Positions 5,420 through 12,935 of a DNA stretch of 15,712 nt are shown here, one piece after another (the stretch's first letter is position 1; each line of letters begins with the position of its first letter). The notes under the pieces were generated by a model that made no database searches, had not been told where the DNA came from, and saw only the letters and a program-made list of their open reading frames with translations. The stretch covers positions 1 to 15,712 of the forward strand of contig CAYWPC010000039.1 in NCBI GenBank assembly GCA_964460075.1, read 5' to 3'. The position numbers were made by a program, and so were the translations under genes. Source of the DNA: JAMBLL01 sp964460075 (lineage in GTDB: Bacteria; Actinomycetota; Acidimicrobiia; Spongiisociales; UBA5794).

Positions 5420-7171
5420 ATGAAACGATTAGCGATTCTGCTCGTCGTGCTCGCACTCGTAGCGGCCGCGTGTTCCAGCGGCTCCGAAGGTGACGACACC
5501 AACACGACGGCCACAACAGCCGTAGCAGGTGACAGTGGCTCAGGCGGCGCCGGTGACACAACGACATCAGCCCCAACGACCACGGTACCCCCAACGGCTG
5601 AAGATGCCGGAGGCGTCCTCACGATCGGCCTTTTCCAGGAGCCGGACAACCTGAATCCGTATCTTGCGGTGCAGACGGCAAGCAGGATCGTTCGCGATCT
5701 CGTACTCGAGGGCCTCGTTGATGCGGACCCGGACGGCAACTACGTCTCGGACCTCGCAGCTGTGCCCTCCGTTGAGGCGGGAACGATCTCCGAGGACGGT
5801 CTCACCGTGACGTACAAGTTGGTCGACGGCATCACATGGTCAGACGGTGACCCGTTCACATCCCGCGATATCCAGTTCACGTGGGAATCGATCATGGACG
5901 ACTCGAACGCTGTGAACTCCCAGACCGGATACGACAAGATCGTGTCTATCGATACGCCGGATGACCAGACGGCGGTTGTCACGTTCAGCGAGCTGTTCGC
6001 TCCTGCCTTGTCGCTGTTCAGCATCCCAGAAGCGATCCTCCCAGCGCACGTGCTGGAAGGCCAGTCCTTCGTCGATGCCGAGTTCAACCGCATCCCTGAG
6101 GGCACAGGCCCGTACATGGTTACGGAATGGAACTCCGGTCAGTCGCTCATCCTCGACAAGAATCCGAACTATCGGGTACCGGACCGCCCACTGATCGATC
6201 GCCTCATCTTCAAGATCCTCCCGGATCAGAATGCAGGTATTGCTCAGATGCGCACAGGTGACATCGATGTGTTCTGGAACGTCGACACGGGTGTGATCGA
6301 GCAGTTCACCAGCATGGACGGTGTGACCATCCAGGTCACCCCATCGTCCAATATCGAGTACCTCGGGCTCAACTTGAGCTCGGGCTCTGAGCCGGGGACC
6401 CCGCACTTCGCCTTCGGAGATCCGAACGTACGACTCGCTCTCGCCATGGCGATCGACCGTACGCCGATCATCGAGGAACTGCTGTTCGGCTTGTCCGAGG
6501 CTGCAACATCACCTATCGGCCTTGGTTGGGCGGCACCGGTTGGTCTCTCCAACCCTGCGTACGATCCTGAGGGAGCCAAGGCGTTGCTCGAAGAGTCTGG
6601 ATGGGTCGATAGCGGCGATGGGATTCGGGAGAAGGACGGGAAGAGGCTCACGCTTGAGATCAGCACCCCTGCGGGTCAGCAAGTACGTGAGCTCACCGAG
6701 CAGGTTCTCCAGGAGCAGTTCAAGGCCGTCGGCATAGAGCTCGTGATCAACAACGTTCCCGCAGCAACGCTGTTCGGGAACTGGGCGGAGAACGGCAAGC
6801 TCAAGCGCGGTGATTTCGACATCGCTATGGATACGTGGGGTGCCGATCTCGACCCTGACAACTTCTTGTCGACCCTGTTCCGTTCGGATCAGATTCCTCA
6901 GGAATCCAACGATGGCGAGGGATGGAACTTCTTCCGCCTCCAGAGCGACAGGCTCGACCAGGCAATCAACGATGGCCGCGCGACGCTCGATATCAGCGCT
7001 CGCAAGGACGCGTACCGCATTGTCGTTGAGGAAGTCCTCAACGCAGGTGTGTACATCCCGTTGTACAAGCGCTCGAAGCTCGATGCGTTCAGCGACAGAG
7101 TGGCGGGACAGGCGACCAACCCGTGGGCTGAGTTCACCTGGAACGCCGAGGATTGGACCGTCAACAGGTAA
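5420..7171 (+). CDS. ABC transporter substrate-binding lipoprotein, family 5 (oligopeptide/dipeptide type)
   Basis: 583 residues from ATG at 5420 (GAGGAGGAAA just upstream; the frame extends to 5333, but without a ribosome site and ahead of the signal peptide). MKR, a hydrophobic core, then lipobox VAAAC with lipidated C18, a low-complexity Thr/Ser/Gly linker (about 19-60), and a family 5 solute-binding domain from about residue 65: GGVLTIGLFQEPDNLNP at the start, DGITWSDGDPFTSRDI (about 136-151), GTGPYMVTEW (228-237). Family members capture peptides, nickel chelates or other small solutes outside the membrane and deliver them to a DppBC/OppBC channel, encoded directly downstream. Length is normal for the family. 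The ligand cannot be read from sequence. A nickel- or metallophore-binding role is possible but has no specific support. Confidence 0.93.
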   Translation: MKRLAILLVVLALVAAACSSGSEGDDTNTTATTAVAGDSGSGGAGDTTTSAPTTTVPPTAEDAGGVLTIGLFQEPDNLNPYLAVQTASRIVRDLVLEGLVDADPDGNYVSDLAAVPSVEAGTISEDGLTVTYKLVDGITWSDGDPFTSRDIQFTWESIMDDSNAVNSQTGYDKIVSIDTPDDQTAVVTFSELFAPALSLFSIPEAILPAHVLEGQSFVDAEFNRIPEGTGPYMVTEWNSGQSLILDKNPNYRVPDRPLIDRLIFKILPDQNAGIAQMRTGDIDVFWNVDTGVIEQFTSMDGVTIQVTPSSNIEYLGLNLSSGSEPGTPHFAFGDPNVRLALAMAIDRTPIIEELLFGLSEAATSPIGLGWAAPVGLSNPAYDPEGAKALLEESGWVDSGDGIREKDGKRLTLEISTPAGQQVRELTEQVLQEQFKAVGIELVINNVPAATLFGNWAENGKLKRGDFDIAMDTWGADLDPDNFLSTLFRSDQIPQESNDGEGWNFFRLQSDRLDQAINDGRATLDISARKDAYRIVVEEVLNAGVYIPLYKRSKLDAFSDRVAGQATNPWAEFTWNAEDWTVNR

Positions 7172-7220
7172 CGACACGTAACGAAGCCACAGACTGAAGA
7201 CACGAGGAAAGGGGTACGGC

Positions 7221-8174
7221 TTGCTGAAATTCGTAGGAAAGCGAATGTTGCAAGCCGTACCCATCCTCATTGGCATATCACTGGTGGCGTTCACCCTCCT
7301 CCAGTTGACACCAGGTGGCCCTGCTGCTGCATTCCGAGGCCTTGCAAACGTCAGCGCTGAGGACCTCGCCCGTATCGAAGCAGAATTTGGCTTCGACCGA
7401 CCGCTCATCGTTCAGTACTTCTCCTGGCTCGGACAGTTCATCCAGGGAGATTGGGGGATCTCCTTTGTTGCCCGCCAGCCCGTATTCGGCCTCATCATGG
7501 AGCGACTTCCCGCAACCCTGCTGTTGATGGCGTCAGGGATCACCGTCTCACTCATCATCTCAATACCCCTAGGACTCCTCGCTGCGATCAAACGCGACAC
7601 ATGGATCGACCACACACTGACCTTCCTCAGCTTCGTTGGCTTGTCGATCCCGGTTTTCTGGCTCGGACTCATGCTGATCATCGTTTTCTCTGTCTGGCTC
7701 GGATGGTTCCCAACGGGTGGCATGGGCCCGCCAGGCCAGGACGTCGGAATCGCGACACGCCTCTGGTACCTCACACTGCCGACCGTGGCGATCTCGATGG
7801 TGTCGCTCTCATTCTTTACGAGATACCTACGCGCGTCGATGATCGAGACGATGGACGAGGACTACATGAGGTTCAACAAGGCACGCGGGGTGCCTCCCCT
7901 GCGGAGGTATCTGCGTCACGCGTTCCGCAACGCCGGTATTCCCTTCGTAACCGTTGTCGCGATCCACATCCCAGAGTTTCTCGTCGGCGCGTTGGTCGTT
8001 GAAACCATTTTCTCATGGCCAGGCACCGGCCGACTCTTCTGGGACTCTGCGTTGCGTTTCGACTACCCGGTGCTCATGGGTGTTCTTGTTCTCGGATCAC
8101 TGATGGTCGTCGCCTCAAACCTGCTCGCAGATGTGTTGTACGGAAAACTCGATCCGAGGGTGCGCTTTGACTGA
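7221..8174 (+). CDS. ABC transporter permease, DppB/OppB type
   Basis: 317 residues. TTG start at 7221 supported by GAGGAAAGGGG 6 nt upstream. About six membrane helices; the first (about 10-30) is followed by the conserved PGGPAAAF segment, typical of the B-type permease. The cytoplasmic EAA-like loop (about 212-240: EDYMRFNKARG and RHAFRNAGIP) contacts the ATPase. Family-specific VETIFSWPGTG (260-270) and the C-terminal ADVLYGKLDPRVRF are present. It lies 49 bp after the binding-protein gene and overlaps the next permease by 8 bp, so all three form one operon. Confidence 0.93.
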   Translation: MLKFVGKRMLQAVPILIGISLVAFTLLQLTPGGPAAAFRGLANVSAEDLARIEAEFGFDRPLIVQYFSWLGQFIQGDWGISFVARQPVFGLIMERLPATLLLMASGITVSLIISIPLGLLAAIKRDTWIDHTLTFLSFVGLSIPVFWLGLMLIIVFSVWLGWFPTGGMGPPGQDVGIATRLWYLTLPTVAISMVSLSFFTRYLRASMIETMDEDYMRFNKARGVPPLRRYLRHAFRNAGIPFVTVVAIHIPEFLVGALVVETIFSWPGTGRLFWDSALRFDYPVLMGVLVLGSLMVVASNLLADVLYGKLDPRVRFD

Positions 8175-9198
8175 CAACGGTTCTCATCACGTCTCCCCCG
8201 AACACCTCGACGACCTCGCCGAGGACGAAACAGTGTCCGAAATCTCTAGCTGGCACCGAAACTGGCGCACGTTCTACCGAAATCGCCCTGCGCTGATCGG
8301 CCTCATCGTGTTGTTCTTGATCCTGGCGGCAGCAATATTTGGACCGATGATCAGCCCGTATGACACGTTGACACAAGATCTCAGCAACCGGTTGCAAGGG
8401 CCAACGTTCGCACATCCCATGGGAACGGACGAACTCGGCAGGGACTCGATGACGCGAATACTCGCAGGTGGGCGAGTCTCACTGGGTGTCGCTGCCTTGG
8501 CGACAACAGTCGCCCTCACGATCGGAATCCTCGTTGGTTCGATTGCGGGCTTCTACGGACGCTGGATCGACAACGTCTTGATGCGCTTCACAGACCTGGC
8601 CTTGTCACTGCCCGACTTGTTCCTGCTCATTCTCGCTGCGTCGCTACTCGGGCCAAGCTTCACGACGATGGTCATCATCATCGGCCTGGTCCGTTGGATG
8701 AACGTCGCACGACTCACGCGAGGGTCCTTCCTGACGCTGCGCGAGCGAGAGTTCGTCCTCTCCGCTAAAGCATCGGGAACGCGATCGCGCGGCATCATTT
8801 TCAAGCATCTGCTCCCGAACTCTCTCAGCCCCCTGATCGTGGCGGGAACACTCGGCGTCGCCTCTGCCATCATCGCAGAGTCAACCCTGAGCTTTCTCGG
8901 GCTCGGCCTCCAGCCGCCAGCCTCATCGTGGGGCACGATGCTGCGCAATGCACAGCAGCAGATCTTCACAGCACCATGGGCCGCGGTGTTTCCAGGAATC
9001 ATGATCTTCCTCACCGTCGTGTCGGTCAACTTCATAGGGGATGGCCTGCGAGATATCTTCGATCCTGGTGGAGCGACGCTCGGCAAGTCAAGGTTCCAAC
9101 GCCGCCTCCGATCGTTACGCGACCGTCACCAACCACCGCAACTCATTGCTCAGAACGATCCGAATATGGGCATCAGAGTCAGACCTATCGATCCTTGA
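8167..9198 (+). CDS. ABC transporter permease, DppC/OppC type
   Basis: 343 residues from TTG at 8167, preceded by GAGGG with 6-nt spacing and overlapping the upstream stop by 8 bp; the frame extends to 8131 without a comparable site. A cytoplasmic N-terminal tail (about 1-42), first helix (about 43-63), the C-type signature GTDELGRDSMTRILAGGR (86-103), further helices, an EAA loop (about 191-220: EREFVLSAKASG and KHLLPNSLSPL), ESTLSFLGLGLQPP (238-251), and NFIGDGLRDIFDP near the end. A basic, poorly conserved-looking extension of about 40 residues follows residue 302. It pairs with the upstream permease to form the channel; the ATPases are encoded convergently downstream. Confidence 0.92.
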   Translation: MTDNGSHHVSPEHLDDLAEDETVSEISSWHRNWRTFYRNRPALIGLIVLFLILAAAIFGPMISPYDTLTQDLSNRLQGPTFAHPMGTDELGRDSMTRILAGGRVSLGVAALATTVALTIGILVGSIAGFYGRWIDNVLMRFTDLALSLPDLFLLILAASLLGPSFTTMVIIIGLVRWMNVARLTRGSFLTLREREFVLSAKASGTRSRGIIFKHLLPNSLSPLIVAGTLGVASAIIAESTLSFLGLGLQPPASSWGTMLRNAQQQIFTAPWAAVFPGIMIFLTVVSVNFIGDGLRDIFDPGGATLGKSRFQRRLRSLRDRHQPPQLIAQNDPNMGIRVRPIDP

Positions 9199-9252
9199 TC
9201 GAGCCGTTTCGGCGATGCTCCGCGGTCCGGAAGCCGATTCGGGATGCCCGGG

Positions 9253-10353
9253 CTACACCGTACGCGACAGACCATCGAGTTGGTGGTCGACCAGTCCGGC
9301 AGGCTGAGGAAAATGACAGGCAATCCAGTGACCCGAGGCGTACTCGACCAGTTCAGGCTCTTCCTCTGAACACCTGCCAGGGACCTGTGCAATGGGACAG
9401 CGTGTCCGGAACCTGCATCCGGACGGGGGATGCACAGCCGATGGGATGTCGCTTTCGAGGATGATCCTTTGACGATCCAATTCGATCACAGGATCTGGGA
9501 TAGGGACGGCCGACATCAACGCGTGGGTGTATGGGTGAAGAGGTGAAGAGAACAGTCCCTTCCTACTCGCCTTCTCCATAACTTTCCCAAGATACATCAC
9601 AGCGACCTCGGTGCTCACGTGGCGTACCACGGCCAGGTCGTGGGCAATGAAGAGGTAGGCCAGTCCGAGCTGCCGTTGTAAGTCGTCTAGCAGGTTGAGC
9701 ACCTGCGCCTGAACGGACACGTCGAGCGCTGACACCGGCTCGTCGAGGATGATGAGGGACGGGTTGAGGGCAAGCGCTCTTGCAATGCCGATCCTCTGTC
9801 GCTGTCCTCCAGAGAACTGGCGTGGGTATCTCTTCGCGTGTTCCGGCTTCATGCCGACGAGCTCGAGCAGTTCCTTTACCCTGGCTGAGCGTTCCGAGCG
9901 GTCCCCGACATGGTGGGCGACGAGTGGCTCAGAGACAATCGCTTCAACCGTCATCCTCGGATTCAGCGAGGCAATCGGATCTTGGAAGACGATCTGTGCC
10001 CTGCTGCGTATACGCCGCAATTCAGAAGCGCTCGCCTCCGTGATATCAACGAACGTTGCATTCTGCGAGTGAGGCTCTTGAAAGCGGAAGAGCACCTCCC
10101 CCGACGTCGGCTCGACGAGCCGGAGCACACATCGCGCCGTCGTCGACTTCCCACATCCGGACTCACCGACCAGGCTCAGCGTCTGGCCGGCACGCACGTC
10201 GAAGGAGACGCCTGCGACAGCCTGCAAGTATTGTGCCTCTCGCCCGATGCCTCTGCGCTGTACAAGAAAGTGCTTTGTCAAATCCTTGACCCTGAGAATC
10301 ACATCTGCGTCGACATCGACCACATTGCCTGAATGCAGCTCCGACGTCGTCAT
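9253..10353 (-). CDS. ABC transporter ATPase, DppF/OppF type
   Basis: 366 residues; its ATG overlaps the preceding gene's stop by 4 bp (ATGA). Intact nucleotide-binding motifs: Walker A GESGCGKST (63-71), Q-loop Q124 in FQDPIASLNP, signature SGGQR (181-185), Walker B IILDEP (201-206), switch His238. The C-terminal oligopeptide/dipeptide extension is present (HPYTHALMSAVP, then CRFRTRCPI and a further Cys), where family members often carry an iron-sulfur cluster on such cysteines. It should form a heterodimer with the 10350-11360 product to power peptide import through the permeases at 7221-9198. It ends 54 bp from the convergent permease gene. Confidence 0.93.
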   Translation of the reverse strand: MTTSELHSGNVVDVDADVILRVKDLTKHFLVQRRGIGREAQYLQAVAGVSFDVRAGQTLSLVGESGCGKSTTARCVLRLVEPTSGEVLFRFQEPHSQNATFVDITEASASELRRIRSRAQIVFQDPIASLNPRMTVEAIVSEPLVAHHVGDRSERSARVKELLELVGMKPEHAKRYPRQFSGGQRQRIGIARALALNPSLIILDEPVSALDVSVQAQVLNLLDDLQRQLGLAYLFIAHDLAVVRHVSTEVAVMYLGKVMEKASRKGLFSSPLHPYTHALMSAVPIPDPVIELDRQRIILESDIPSAVHPPSGCRFRTRCPIAQVPGRCSEEEPELVEYASGHWIACHFPQPAGLVDHQLDGLSRTV

Positions 10354-11360
10354 GCGCCTGCTCCCATAGGCTGAAAATCGACCCTACCGGCGAAGTGGCA
10401 TGCGCACTCCTTCGCTGCTGTGCCGCCGCAGCGCTCCGGCTGCTCAGAGACACATAGGTCTGTGGCATAGTCACATCGCGGCCAGAATCGGCAGCCTCGT
10501 GGTGGAGTCGTCATCGACGGTGCGACGCCACGGATCGAATGGAGGTGCATCTGATCGGCCTCATCGAGACGCGGCACAGATTCGAGCAGCCCACGCGTGT
10601 ATGGATGCTCGGGATTGGCATACAGCGGACCGGAGGCACCTCTTTCGATGATCTCGCCTGCGTACATGACCTGGACGTTCTCACAGAAGCCGGCCACGAC
10701 ACCAAGGTCGTGGGTTATCAGCATGACCGCGGTTCCGCGATCATTTGCAAGGCCCAGCATGAGATCCATGACCTGAGCCTGTGACGTAACATCGAGAGCC
10801 GTGGTCGGCTCGTCTGCAATGAGCAGATCGGGGTCGCACAGAAGTGCCATGGCAATCACGACTCTCTGGCGCATGCCACCCGAGAACTGGTGTGGGTAGT
10901 CGGTGAATCGCTTCTCAGGATTCGGGATGTGAACATCAGCCAGGGTGTCGATCGCCACCGTTCGGGCCTCCGCCTTGTTCATGCTCCTATGAATCTTGAG
11001 TGTTTCGGTCATCTGGCTGCCGATCGTGAACACCGGATCGAGCGCGGTCATCGGATCCTGGAAAATGATCGCTATCTCGCGACCGCGGATCTTGCGCATG
11101 TCACGCTCTGGGAGCTTGAGGAGGTCCCGGCCACGAAAAAGCACCTCACCCCCGACGATCGCGCCAGGAGGTTCAATGAGTCCCATGATGGTTGCTGCAG
11201 TGACCGACTTACCGGATCCAGACTCGCCGACAACGCCAAGACGTTCACCTTTCGCCATCGAGAACGAGATGCCGTCTACGGCATGCACGTCGCCAGCATC
11301 GATAAGGAAGTAGGTTCGCAGATTCCGGACGTCGAGCAGCAGCTCACTGGCGTTCACCAT
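10350..11360 (-). CDS. ABC transporter ATPase, DppD/OppD type
   Basis: 336 residues; ATG at 11360 with GGAAGGAGG upstream. Walker A GESGSGKS (45-52), Q-loop Q101 in FQDPMTALDP, signature SGGMR (160-164), Walker B LLIADEP (179-185), switch His217, and the C-terminal peptide-transporter extension (HPYTRGLLESVP, CRFWPRCDYA and more cysteines). It is the first gene of a two-gene minus-strand operon with the F-type ATPase. In the common dpp/opp arrangement A-B-C-D-F run in one direction; here D-F face the A-B-C genes, so the two halves have separate promoters. They could therefore serve other permeases too. Confidence 0.93.
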   Translation of the reverse strand: MVNASELLLDVRNLRTYFLIDAGDVHAVDGISFSMAKGERLGVVGESGSGKSVTAATIMGLIEPPGAIVGGEVLFRGRDLLKLPERDMRKIRGREIAIIFQDPMTALDPVFTIGSQMTETLKIHRSMNKAEARTVAIDTLADVHIPNPEKRFTDYPHQFSGGMRQRVVIAMALLCDPDLLIADEPTTALDVTSQAQVMDLMLGLANDRGTAVMLITHDLGVVAGFCENVQVMYAGEIIERGASGPLYANPEHPYTRGLLESVPRLDEADQMHLHSIRGVAPSMTTPPRGCRFWPRCDYATDLCVSEQPERCGGTAAKECACHFAGRVDFQPMGAGA

Positions 11361-11381
11361 CTGGCCTCCTTCCCTAACCGC

Positions 11382-11387
11382 ATATTA
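11382..11387 (-). promoter_or_regulatory. Candidate -10 box (TAATAT) for the ATPase operon
   Basis: TAATAT on the minus strand in a GC-rich 150-bp gap, 22 bp upstream of the ATG at 11360, leaving room for a short leader with the GGAAGGAGG site. No good -35 hexamer was found at 16-18 bp, so the promoter may be activator-dependent or the match accidental. The rest of the gap (11388-11510) holds nothing that I recognise. Confidence 0.35.
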
Positions 11388-11510
11388 CCTTGTCATCAAC
11401 GCCCGATTCGCGCGTCCCTTGGATCGTCATCTCGATCCTGCAACCTGTTTCGGCGGGCCACCTTCGACCCAGAGACTTCTCCTACTGCGCTGACTCCTCA
11501 GACGACAGAC

Positions 11511-12158
11511 TCATCCACGTCCTGTCGACCCCGGCCTGGCAACGATCGTTCGCCAGACACCGTTGCGCTCGATCTGGACAACCTCGAGGCCTGCGTCAGC
11601 TATGTTCTCCTCTGTTCGCCGATTTGCACGGAAACCGAACACTCGCCTTGTGAGAATGGTTGCCGCATCGGCAAGAAGTCCCAGAAACCAATTCCTCGGG
11701 CGGACGTGCTCGAGAAAGAGAATCCGCCCACCGGGTTGGACGACCCTGCCAAGCTCCCTCAGACCCGTCACAGGGTCGGCGACGGAGCAGAACACACAGG
11801 TGCTCACTACCGTGTCGAACATGCCATCGTCGAACGGCAGGTCGGCAACATCCGCCTCCATGAGGTCGGCATCCATGGGCAGAAGCCCGAGTCGGGCACG
11901 AGCTTTCGCCAGCATCCGAGATGAGACGTCGATGCCGGTGAACTCGACTCCCTCGCCGTAGTGGACGAGGTTCCGCCCCGTTCCGACACCGACTTCGAGG
12001 ACAGACCCGCTCGCCTTCTTCAGGAGCCGACGCCGCAACTTCTTGACGCCCATCATCTCCATCGGCGCGTCGTACACGTCATAGATACGCGCCATTCGGT
12101 TGTAGCGCCTCGTGACCTCAGCCTGCTCCGACCCGACGTTCTCGGAATTGGACCTCAC
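11511..12158 (-). CDS. Class I SAM-dependent methyltransferase (UbiE/METTL7-like)
   Basis: 215 residues from GTG at 12158, chosen because it is the first start after the upstream stop (4 bases between them); its own ribosome site is weak, suggesting translational coupling. The frame stays open far upstream, but that part is a shadow of the His-rich gene. Rossmann SAM-binding motifs: LEVGVGTGRNL (54-64), GIDVSS (75-80, acidic D77), DLPFDDGMFDTVVS (107-120), and post-motif QPGGRILFLEHVRP (141-154). A CVFC pair (C121, C124) follows motif IV. The N-terminus RYNRMARIYDVYDAPME fits the family. Relatives methylate small molecules, lipids, thiols or quinones; the substrate is not readable. ArsM-like arsenite methylation is unlikely because its extra conserved cysteines are missing. 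Co-transcription with a metal-binding YHS protein is the most informative context. Confidence 0.85.
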   Translation of the reverse strand: MRSNSENVGSEQAEVTRRYNRMARIYDVYDAPMEMMGVKKLRRRLLKKASGSVLEVGVGTGRNLVHYGEGVEFTGIDVSSRMLAKARARLGLLPMDADLMEADVADLPFDDGMFDTVVSTCVFCSVADPVTGLRELGRVVQPGGRILFLEHVRPRNWFLGLLADAATILTRRVFGFRANRRTEENIADAGLEVVQIERNGVWRTIVARPGSTGRG

Positions 12159-12162
12159 GACT

Positions 12163-12693
12163 TCAGCCGTCGTGTCCTCCGCAGCAGCCGGACCCGGTCG
12201 CAACAGGCTCTGGACTGTGCTGAGCGTGGTCTGAATTGCTATGACACTCGTGATCGTGGTCCTCGGGATTGTGGACCTCGTGGTCATGGGAGGCGTGCGC
12301 GTGGTCCTCATGTGCGTGGTCCTCATGNNNNNNNNNNNNNNNNNNNNNNNNNNNNNNNNNNNNNNNNNNNNNNNNNNNNNNNNNNNNNNNNNNNNNNNNN
12401 NNNNNNNNNNNNNNNNNNNNNNNNNNNGCGTGGTCCTCATGTGCGTGGTCCTCATGACCGTGGTCCTCGTCATGGTCGGTCCCACAGGTACAGAGGCCAC
12501 CTGGGTGCTTGCCACAGGTGCACTTCTTCGGCATTGGGTCAGCACCGTCGAGTCGATTCTGATGAGCGCTCGGATCATCGAGGAACGTGGTGCGGCATCC
12601 AGGCGAGCAGAACGCTACATCGTCGTAGCCGGGTGCGCGTAGGGCGGTGTCGTCAACAGTCATCCCGCAAACGGGATCGAGAAGCTTGGCCAT
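12163..12693 (-). CDS. YHS-domain protein with CxC motifs and His-rich repeats (putative soft-metal binding; contains assembly gap)
   Basis: 176 residues as assembled; true length unknown because 100 N lie inside. ATG at 12693 with GGAGG 10 nt upstream. YHS/TRASH-like domain (about 4-45): DPVCGMTVDD (C9), FCSPGC (C29, C33), TFLDDPSAH. Then CTCGKHPGGLCTCG (C58, C60, C68, C70), a His/Asp/Glu-rich region built on a HEDHA pentapeptide repeat running into the gap, and a tail with HECHSNSDH and GSGCCGGHDG. No signal peptide or membrane helix, so it is probably cytoplasmic. YHS domains occur in copper/silver ATPases and metal-trafficking proteins; with the CxC pairs and the His tract this suggests a metal sponge or chaperone (inference). 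First gene of an operon with the methyltransferase, behind a CsoR-like operator. Confidence 0.82.
   Translation of the reverse strand: MAKLLDPVCGMTVDDTALRAPGYDDVAFCSPGCRTTFLDDPSAHQNRLDGADPMPKKCTCGKHPGGLCTCGTDHDEDHGHEDHAHEDHXXXXXXXXXXXXXXXXXXXXXXXXXXXXXXXXXXHEDHAHEDHAHASHDHEVHNPEDHDHECHSNSDHAQHSPEPVATGSGCCGGHDG
12299..12457 (-). repeat. 15-bp coding minisatellite (HEDHA repeat) flanking and probably filling the gap
   Basis: On the plus strand the unit is GCGTGGTCCTCATGT. Two copies precede the gap (12299-12313 and 12314-12327, cut) and two follow it (12428-12442 and 12443-12457, last base changed). On the coding minus strand each unit gives His-Glu-Asp-His-Ala. Diverged units (HGHEDH, DEDH, HASHDH) border the array. 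Identical copies on both sides explain why the assembler could not close it. Confidence 0.9.
12328..12427. other. Assembly gap of exactly 100 N
   Basis: A run of 100 N inside the His-rich gene, a conventional scaffold-gap placeholder rather than a measured length. The reading frame happens to be kept across it. Residue counts for the His-rich protein are therefore provisional. Confidence 0.98.
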
Positions 12694-12734
12694 GCTGGGG
12701 TGTCCTCCATGAGATCGGAGCCAATGGTATCAGC

Positions 12735-12763
12735 AGTATACCCCACCCCGGGTGGGGCTGAGC
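12735..12763 (-). promoter_or_regulatory. Promoter of the YHS/methyltransferase operon with CsoR-like G-tract operator
   Basis: On the minus strand, a good -10 box TATACT (12740-12735) directly follows a perfect 17-bp palindrome CCCCACCCGGGGTGGGG (12757-12741; arms of 8 around one central base). The palindrome exactly fills the 17-bp spacer to a poor -35 (GCTCAG). Long C/G tracts with an AT-containing GTATAC flank are the hallmark of CsoR/RcnR-family operators, including actinobacterial copper-responsive ones. Bound repressor would block polymerase, and metal would release it. The leader to the ATG at 12693 would be about 35 nt. CstR (persulfide) or RcnR-like (Ni/Co) sensors bind related sites, so the inducer is not certain. 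Confidence 0.65.
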
Positions 12764-12843
12764 AGTCTGGGCACAATGGACCGGCCAGCGGACATCTGTC
12801 TGTCTCGCAATCGACGAACTCGTAGCGGCCAGCTCATCGCGCT

Positions 12844-12903
12844 AGCGTGCCAGTGAATGCCCGCAGCGTCGATGCAGCCGCGGACGCTCGATGTGGGCAC
12901 GCT
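12844..12903. repeat. Nested inverted repeat downstream of the second kinase gene
   Basis: Outer arms AGCGTGCC (12844-12851) and GGCACGCT (12896-12903), inner arms AGCGTC (12865-12870) and GACGCT (12883-12888) with a 12-nt loop. It could fold as a two-tier hairpin in the transcript leaving the kinase gene (stop at 12936) and act as a terminator-like or mRNA-stabilising element. There is no T-tract, so it is not a classical intrinsic terminator. I see no gene in 12694-12935. Confidence 0.3.
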
Positions 12904-12935
12904 GGCCGAGAGCACAAGCGAGACGATGCGCGTCC

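Noticed and set aside
9199..9252. Bidirectional terminator between the convergent transporter operons
   Set aside because: Only a 4-bp GCCG/CGGC hairpin and no T-tract on either strand.
10890..11924. 344-residue plus-strand open frame
   Set aside because: It crosses two minus-strand genes and the gap between them; a shadow of the ATPase and methyltransferase codon patterns.
12299..12457. CRISPR-like array
   Set aside because: The 15-bp units are contiguous without spacers and keep a coding frame (HEDHA), so this is a coding minisatellite.
12159..12578. N-terminal extension of the methyltransferase through the N gap
   Set aside because: The added Thr/Arg-rich sequence is the His-repeat gene read in another frame; the methyltransferase fold begins just after the GTG at 12158.
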